NCBI GenBank assembly: GCA_002371315.1
Contig: DFHL01000054.1
Coordinates: 28,184 to 53,251, forward strand
DNA length: 25,068 bases
Direction of reading: 5' to 3'
From: Bacteroidales bacterium UBA3724
GTDB lineage: Bacteria; Bacteroidota; Bacteroidia; Bacteroidales; P3
In this document: positions 21,317 to 25,068 of the stretch, in pieces
How the letters are laid out: every line of letters begins with the position of its first letter
How positions within the stretch are numbered: the stretch's first letter is position 1
Translations under genes and position numbers: made by a program
The notes under the pieces: generated by a model
The model's database searches: none
Told to the model about the DNA's origin: nothing
The model's input: the letters and a program-made list of their open reading frames with translations, nothing else

Positions 21317-22055
21317 AGTCTATATCTTTGAAAACGTTGAAGACTACAGTAAAACTCTGGTCTTTAAACTTATAATTCCTAACCGTCTCGATGGCGATTT
21401 CGGCGGCACGGCGGTTGGGGAAACGGAACTCGCCCGTGGAGATGCAGCAAAATGCAATGCTGCGACAGTCGTTGGCTTCTGCCAAACCCAGGCAATTGCG
21501 GTAGCAGTTGGCCAGCTGCGCTTCTTGTTCTTTGGTGGGTACGCCATTGGGGATGATGGGGCCCACGGTGTGGATTACGTACCGGGCAGGCAGATTGTAG
21601 GCTGGTGTGATGATAGCCTGGCCTGTGGCTATCTCGCTGCCGGCCAGCACGCGGTTGCATTCCTGTCGCAGCTGCAGCCCGGCGGCGCTATGGATGGCGT
21701 TGTCGATGCAATTGTGCAGCGGATGCCAGCAACCGAGTCCCACGCTGTTGGCAGCATTGACGATGGCATCGACGCGCAGCCGTGTGATGTCCCCCTGCCA
21801 AATATCAATTTTCGATTCGGAATTGCCAATTTCCACCACTCCCTTGTCCTGCAGCTGCGCCTGCAACTCGGCGTCCTGCGCACGGAGGAACGCCTCGCTC
21901 AGCGGCTGCGGTTCCCAGACATTCATCAGCGCCCGCAGCAGCCGTTGTCTGTCTTCGAGCGTCGTCGGCACATCGGCATCTACGTCGTCTTGACGCATCA
22001 GGTAGCGAATGCAAAAGTCTATGTTTTCTATTCGGTCCATAATGTTTGCTGTCAT
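21282..22055 (-). CDS. Zinc-dependent macrodomain ADP-ribosylhydrolase candidate
   Basis: This 257-aa protein has an N-terminal helical region (1-80) and a macrodomain (about 83-255). The ADP-ribose site is visible: WQGDITRLRVDAIVNAANS (86-104) and STGEFRFPNRRAA. Between them, LGCWHPLHNCIDNAIHSAAG (107-126) holds a Cys/His cluster (C109, H111, H114, C116) like that of Zn-macrodomains paired with SirTM. This class removes ADP-ribose from the SirTM-modified protein. ATG at 22055 overlaps the stop of the upstream PNPOx-like gene (ATGA), and the gene overlaps SirTM downstream, implying coupled synthesis of writer and eraser. Confidence 0.9.
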   Translation of the reverse strand: MTANIMDRIENIDFCIRYLMRQDDVDADVPTTLEDRQRLLRALMNVWEPQPLSEAFLRAQDAELQAQLQDKGVVEIGNSESKIDIWQGDITRLRVDAIVNAANSVGLGCWHPLHNCIDNAIHSAAGLQLRQECNRVLAGSEIATGQAIITPAYNLPARYVIHTVGPIIPNGVPTKEQEAQLANCYRNCLGLAEANDCRSIAFCCISTGEFRFPNRRAAEIAIETVRNYKFKDQSFTVVFNVFKDIDYDIYRQLLSKD

Positions 22056-22501
22056 TTGGTGAATCGTGCGCCAACGAAACCGTCGCGACTCTCGCCGGTG
22101 GCAAGGTCGAACGATTTGTGGATGGGCGGCGTAGGCCGCAGGTCGTAATAGTCCATCATTTCGATAGGAAGCTTGAAATAAGCCATCGTGTCATAACTCG
22201 GATAGAGGCGGCGCAGCACCTCGTTGTGGCCGTAAATCCAGCGCTTGACGCTGTCGTCCACGTTGAAGTCGGCCCGTCCTGAGCAGCGCACCGACACACG
22301 GTCGTACATCACGAGAAACTCCACCTTCGGGTTTTGCTGCAGCTGGCGGTAGACCTCTTTGCGCTCCGAAGTGGCAAAATAGAGGGTCGTGCCCTCCTGC
22401 TTCATAACCTGGAAGGCTCGCAGACAGGGACGGTCGCCGTCGACCGTGGCCAACACGCCTTCAATGTGGCTGTTAAGAAATTCCAATGCAAGTTCAATCA
22501 T
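22052..22501 (-). CDS. Pyridoxamine 5'-phosphate oxidase family flavin-binding protein
   Basis: This is a 149-aa split-barrel protein of the PNPOx-like superfamily. EGVLATVDGDRPCLRAFQVM (about 14-33), TTLYFATSERKEVYRQLQQNP (about 38-58) and VRCSGRADF are typical of the small stand-alone members. These proteins bind FMN or F420-like flavins, but their substrates are generally unknown; it is not PdxH itself. It is the first gene of the macrodomain/SirTM/LRR operon. A TACCTTTG promoter element is so close to the ATG that the mRNA may be leaderless. The link of a flavin-binding protein to ADP-ribosylation genes is unusual. Confidence 0.85.
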   Translation of the reverse strand: MIELALEFLNSHIEGVLATVDGDRPCLRAFQVMKQEGTTLYFATSERKEVYRQLQQNPKVEFLVMYDRVSVRCSGRADFNVDDSVKRWIYGHNEVLRRLYPSYDTMAYFKLPIEMMDYYDLRPTPPIHKSFDLATGESRDGFVGARFTK

Positions 22502-22505
22502 AGTG

Positions 22506-22513
22506 CAAAGGTA
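22506..22513 (-). promoter_or_regulatory. -7 element (TACCTTTG) of the SirTM operon
   Basis: CAAAGGTA on the plus strand reads TACCTTTG on the minus strand, only 4 bp before the PNPOx-like ATG. With the usual spacing, transcription would start at or next to the ATG, suggesting a leaderless message. A weak ATTG lies 18 bp upstream. Confidence 0.6.
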
Positions 22514-22621
22514 CGAATTGTTTTGCTTTTACAATATTTTCGATTGAAAGAAACACAAATTGCCATATAATTGTCCCTTAATCAGAAGGGCAACCTATGG
22601 CAATTCGAGTTCAGAAGATGC

Positions 22622-23074
22622 TTACCACACCAGCGGGTCGCCGAGGATATTGCCGTCGGTCATCGGGCTGTCGGCCTCGGTGAAGTTGTTGGCCTTGTAC
22701 TGGATGCAGAGCATCGTCAGGTTCTCCTTGCCGGTATTCTTCAGGGCGCGGCGACCGTCGGGGCTGACGCGCACGATGGTGCCTTCGCTGACGGGAAACT
22801 GCTCGCCGTCCACCTGATAGGTACCCTTACCGCGCAGGATGATGTAGAGTTCCTCGTGGGTCTTGTGGGTGTGGAGGAAGCCGCTGTCCTGACCCGGCAC
22901 CAGCGTCTGGAACGACAGCTCGCTGCCCGTGGTGCCAACGGCCTGACCGACAAATACCTTGCCCTGAATGACATTCGGTCCCATCGGCAGCTCGTGCTCG
23001 ATAATCTGGTCTACATTTCCTACGCTGACGGCCTTGTAGTTGCGGCCTTCTTTAATTGTTTCAATTGTTCTCAT
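22622..23074 (-). CDS. Cupin-domain protein
   Basis: This is a 150-aa single-domain cupin. Cupin motif 1 reads HTHKTHEELYIILRGKGTYQ with metal-binding His/His/Glu, and the second motif region includes VSEGTIVRVSPDGRRALKNTG, where the usual motif-2 His is not evident (Arg/Ala in its place). Such proteins bind a divalent metal and often small acids or sugars. ATG at 23074 begins MRTIETIKEGRNYKAV. The leader carries CGAAAAC repeats and a TACTTTTG promoter. It diverges from the AraC gene, a typical regulator-target arrangement (inference). Confidence 0.88.
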   Translation of the reverse strand: MRTIETIKEGRNYKAVSVGNVDQIIEHELPMGPNVIQGKVFVGQAVGTTGSELSFQTLVPGQDSGFLHTHKTHEELYIILRGKGTYQVDGEQFPVSEGTIVRVSPDGRRALKNTGKENLTMLCIQYKANNFTEADSPMTDGNILGDPLVW

Positions 23075-23153
23075 TGCTGTATTGATTTTAAAGATTATGT
23101 ATTAAATTGATGATTTTTCGTTTTCGTTATCGTTTTCGTTCTAAATTCGGATG

Positions 23154-23161
23154 CAAAAGTA
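23154..23161 (-). promoter_or_regulatory. -7 element (TACTTTTG) of the cupin gene
   Basis: CAAAAGTA reads TACTTTTG on the minus strand, 80 bp before the cupin ATG. The predicted leader contains a short CGAAAAC/CGATAAC repeat (23114-23142), of the same family found at the right end and in the glycosyltransferase gene. Confidence 0.6.
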
Positions 23162-23342
23162 CAATATTTTCCAAAATCCCGCAAGAGGGTACCCGACGGT
23201 AAGCCACTTACCTTTTGGTATGCAACGCCGCCACACCGACAACTGTCGAAACCACTTTTAACGTTTTTTAAATAATCCCCAAAGCAATCCAAATACCGAT
23301 TACGGCACAATATTCGTCGCATTTTCGCGTTTTCCGACTGTT

Positions 23343-24155
23343 ATGAGTACGCTGAACGAAGACATCATCATCGCCACAAGCCTCGACCGCACGGCCGACC
23401 TGCAGCAGCAGGGATTCATCACTCACGCGCTGTGCCGCGCAGGCAGCTGCACCTTCCGCCTCGGGGCGCGGGAGCACAGGGTGGCCGCAGGCGACTGCCT
23501 CATCATCCCGCAGCAGTCGCTCCTGCTGCACGACTACGCGCCCAGCGCGGATTTCCGCATCGAAGTCATCTACGTCTCGGCCCCCTTCACCGAGGTGGCC
23601 ACGCCGCAAAGCAACTACGGTATGCGCGGCCACCTGGCGCTGTTCGAGGACCCGGTGATGCACCTCACCGTGCAGCAGCAGAAAGTCTGCGCGCTGAACT
23701 TCGACTACATACGCCAGCGCTTGGCTCTGCCGCAGCACAACTTCCACCGCGACGCGATGCTCAACGCCGTGCAATGTATGATCATCGACTTCTTCGACTT
23801 CCACGTGGAGCTCTACGGCGAGCGGCACGTGAGCAACCAGCAGGCACTTCTGATGCAGCAGTTTATGTCGCTGCTCGACCGCGGCGAGTTTGTGCAGCAC
23901 CGCGACGTGGCCTGGTATGCCGACGCGCTGTGCGTCACACCGAAACACCTCAGCGAGGTGTGCCGCGAGGTGAGCGGCCAGCCGGCGATGTACTGGATCA
24001 CGCGCTACACGGCCCTCGACATCAGCCGCACCCTGCGCAACCGCGCCCTCACCCTGGAAGAAATATCGGACTACTACGGTTTCTCCACGACAAACTATTT
24101 CGTCCGCTACGTGCAGAAGAACCTCGGCGCCTCGCCAAGCGCCCTGAGGGAGTGA
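23343..24155 (+). CDS. AraC-family transcriptional regulator
   Basis: This 270-aa protein has an N-terminal cupin-like sensor domain (LCRAGSCTFRLGAREHRVAAGDCLIIPQ, about 30-57) and a C-terminal AraC double helix-turn-helix: HRDVAWYADALCVTPKHLSEVCREVSG (first HTH, about 182-208) and LTLEEISDYYGFSTTNYFVRYVQKNLGASPSALRE (second HTH, to the C-terminus). The conserved ISDYYGFST-x-YF-x-R-x-F/V pattern is intact. ATG at 23343 was chosen as the first Met of a well-formed N-terminus. It is GC-rich and divergent from the cupin gene, which lies 268 bp away; the flavodoxin/AKR-type genes are also typical partners of such regulators. Confidence 0.92.
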   Translation: MSTLNEDIIIATSLDRTADLQQQGFITHALCRAGSCTFRLGAREHRVAAGDCLIIPQQSLLLHDYAPSADFRIEVIYVSAPFTEVATPQSNYGMRGHLALFEDPVMHLTVQQQKVCALNFDYIRQRLALPQHNFHRDAMLNAVQCMIIDFFDFHVELYGERHVSNQQALLMQQFMSLLDRGEFVQHRDVAWYADALCVTPKHLSEVCREVSGQPAMYWITRYTALDISRTLRNRALTLEEISDYYGFSTTNYFVRYVQKNLGASPSALRE

Positions 24156-24264
24156 CCAACGGACCCGAACTCCGCAAAGAAACGAAGACAAGAATTGAAC
24201 AATTTTTTGGAGGGTACATAAAATAAAATGCACCCCGATTGCATAATTTTTAGTCCGGCGACGG

Positions 24265-24292
24265 AAAACCCGTTCCGCCGCAACGGTTTTTT
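24265..24292 (+). terminator. Terminator of the AraC-type gene
   Basis: AAAACC-C-GTT pairs with AACGGTTTT (one bulged C) around a CCGCCGC loop and ends in six Ts. It is 110 bp past the AraC stop and would also work in the opposite direction. Confidence 0.65.
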
Positions 24293-24405
24293 CCGCCTGC
24301 AAGCGAACAAAGCCAGATAAATCTCTGGAAATCTTTTTATTATCACACCATAGGCAAATCCAGAAAAAAACAATAAATTTTTGGAACAATTTGCCCATTT
24401 TTGCC

Positions 24406-24515
24406 CATTTTTCCCTTTCCACAAAAGACTGATTTCCATATACCATCTTCTTATCAAATTCTACTGAAATTCTTACCAACTTTTTACCAAGTTTTACTTC
24501 AGTAGAAGATGACAA
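24406..24515 (-). repeat. 11-bp repeat array, copy 3 of 3
   Basis: Read on the minus strand: AGTAAAACTTG, GTAAAAAGTTG, GTAAGAATTTC, AGTAGAATTTG, ATAAGAAGATG, then GTATATGG. Same register as copies 1 and 2. Terminal TTCTACTGAA and TTCAGTAGAA form an inverted pair around the units, so the array can also form a hairpin. Confidence 0.75.
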
Positions 24516-24527
24516 GAAGAAGGGAAG

Positions 24528-24595
24528 TCTATGGTAGGAAAAATATGCGGAAGAGGGGTACTCTATGGTAGGGAAAAAAAGCAGAAGAGGGGTTG
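24528..24595 (+). repeat. Two tandem 34-bp direct repeats
   Basis: The units at 24528-24561 and 24562-24595 share TCTATGGTAGG, AAAA-rich middle and AGAAGAGGGGT-type ends with about six differences. The partial sequence AGAAGAAGGGAAG just upstream resembles the end of a third unit. Confidence 0.7.
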
Positions 24596-24660
24596 AAGGT
24601 GGTGATGGTTATGAAGGCGATGACGGGATTTTAGTTTTAGTCTTCGTTTTCGTACACGTT

Positions 24661-24835
24661 GTATCGGATTTGCAATCCGATACTTTTTAATATAAGGATT
24701 TTCAATCCGCCAACACTACCGCTTTCACAAGTGTTTACGAACTGTAAATAATTATTTTGCGGATTGCAAATCCTTATATTAAGTAGCGTCGGATTGCAAA
24801 TCCGACGCAACACAAGATTGCAAATCCGACGCAAC
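24661..24835. repeat. REP-like cluster of GGATTGCAAATCC palindromes
   Basis: Five copies of GGATT(T/G)(G/C)(C/A)AATCC-like palindromes. 24661-24683 is perfect (arms GTATCGGATT / AATCCGATAC), as is 24786-24808 (arms GCGTCGGATT / AATCCGACGC). 24689-24710 and 24759-24780 form a 22-bp inverted pair with one mismatch around a 48-nt spacer. 24816-24835 repeats the right half of the preceding unit. The pattern resembles clustered REP/BIME-type elements. Confidence 0.75.
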
Positions 24836-24837
24836 GA

Positions 24838-24872
24838 AAAACGTTCAACTGCGCGGTACAGTTGAACGTTTT
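24838..24872. terminator. Strong palindromic hairpin, possible bidirectional terminator
   Basis: Perfect 14-bp stem AAAACGTTCAACTG / CAGTTGAACGTTTT around a CGCGGTA loop. The A-rich left and T-rich right flanks would allow termination in both directions: AraC-side transcripts from the left and the minus-strand gene from the right. Confidence 0.55.
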
Positions 24873-24882
24873 CATATAAAGT

Positions 24883-24990
24883 TTTAGTTTTCGTCTTCGT
24901 TTTCGTACGAAGTCCCAGTCTTCGTTTTCGTACGAAGTCTCAGTTTTCGTTTTCGTTTTCGTTTTCGTACGAAGTCTCAGTTTTCGTGCG
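24883..24990. repeat. TTTTCG simple repeats with CGTACGAAGT units
   Basis: Three units of about 26-45 bp combine TTTTCG hexamers with CGTACGAAGTCTCAG. On the minus strand this reads CGAAAA...ACTTCGTACGAAAACG, the same motif as the repeat inside the glycosyltransferase gene at 5626-5660. A shorter copy is at 24634-24655. Confidence 0.8.
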
Positions 24991-24998
24991 AATGCCCA

Positions 24999-25068
24999 TC
25001 AATAGCTGCGGGCGAAGACTACGCGGCGGTGGCTTGGCTTGCCACTGTAGATGCACTTGCCTTCCTCT
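24999..25068 (-). CDS. proS: 3' end of a minus-strand gene, probably proline-tRNA ligase
   Basis: Only the last 22 codons are in the window: EEGKCIYSGKPSHRRVVFAR then SY and a TGA stop (24999-25001). The C-terminal pattern C-x-x-(S/T)GKPS-x-x-RVxFAR-x-Y resembles the C-terminal zinc-binding tail of prolyl-tRNA synthetases of the eukaryotic/archaeal-like type found in Bacteroidetes. That enzyme charges tRNA-Pro. The assignment rests on a short tail, so it is tentative; that a coding frame ends here on the minus strand is more secure, since GC content rises and the frame is open to the edge. Confidence 0.55.
   Translation of the reverse strand, partial: EEGKCIYSGKPSHRRVVFARSY

Larger units (their letters stand above)
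24293..24998. other. Repeat-filled intergenic region at the right end
   Basis: No coding gene recognised over about 700 bp. It holds 11-bp array copy 3 (24406-24515), two tandem 34-bp units (24528-24595), REP-like palindromes (24661-24835), a strong hairpin (24838-24872) and TTTTCG repeats (24883-24990). It separates convergent AraC and the partial minus-strand gene at the edge. Confidence 0.6.

Noticed and set aside
24883..24990. CRISPR-like repeat array
   Set aside because: Units are simple TTTTCG-type repeats of variable length without unique spacers, and no cas genes are nearby.
1..25068. tRNA or rRNA genes
   Set aside because: No tRNA cloverleaf pattern (GTTCnAnnC arm with matching acceptor) or rRNA sequence was noticed, though a covariance-model scan was not possible.

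Overview
The window looks like a chromosome segment of a member of the Bacteroidales. Several genes and one RNA gene are preceded by the Bacteroidetes promoter signature (TAnnTTTG near -7, with TTTG about 19 bp upstream in the best cases). Lipoprotein signal peptides are common, start sites rarely carry a Shine-Dalgarno sequence, and the protein families (two-domain MltG, SirTM/Zn-macrodomain pair, DUF362 lipoprotein, AraC/HxlR regulators) fit that order. Most core genes are GC-rich. Two blocks (about 1.7-5.3 kb and 11.6-15.3 kb) are clearly AT-richer and carry restriction or defence-type genes, which suggests horizontal acquisition.

Layout. 1-951: 3' part of mltG. 1130-1232: small SRP RNA with a textbook promoter. 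1900-5332: a tight four-gene restriction-modification operon made of an EcoRI-type adenine methyltransferase, a cytosine-5 methyltransferase, a LAGLIDADG-fold protein whose two catalytic acids are replaced (N and T), and a small PD-(D/E)XK nuclease. 5346-7445: a fused GT2 glycosyltransferase/membrane/sugar-transferase-like protein whose catalytic domain is interrupted by an in-frame Asn/Glu-rich insert encoded by simple-repeat DNA. 7533-8645: prfB without the usual programmed frameshift. 8779-9924 (minus): a small lipoprotein and aqpZ, each with a terminator. 10816-11541: a C39-like peptidase lipoprotein. 11682-15328: an accessory/defence block with DUF3791, a truncated DUF3990 ART-like toxin, DUF1016/YhcG nuclease, an EVE-like plus PD-(D/E)XK protein resembling a type IV restriction enzyme, and a gene broken by a TAG codon.

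15389-22501 is a minus-strand redox and NAD/ADP-ribose region. It contains SDR-DUF362-aldo/keto reductase; flavodoxin lipoprotein-acetyltransferase; an HxlR regulator; and a compact PNPOx-like/Zn-macrodomain/SirTM/LRR operon likely to write and erase protein ADP-ribosylation. A cupin gene (minus) and an AraC regulator (plus) follow divergently. The last 70 bases hold the 3' end of a minus-strand gene, probably proS.

The intergenic space is unusually rich in dispersed repeat families: (i) three copies of an array of 11-bp units (consensus about GTAAGAACTTG); (ii) four copies of a GTGA/TCAC inverted element phased at 7 bp; (iii) CGAAAA/TTTTCG simple repeats with CGTACGAAGT, one of which lies inside the glycosyltransferase gene; (iv) REP-like GGATTGCAAATCC palindromes near the right end. 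The best candidates for something undescribed are the restriction operon with a seemingly catalytically dead LAGLIDADG subunit, the SirTM operon with PNPOx and LRR partners, and the 11-bp and 7-bp phased repeat families.
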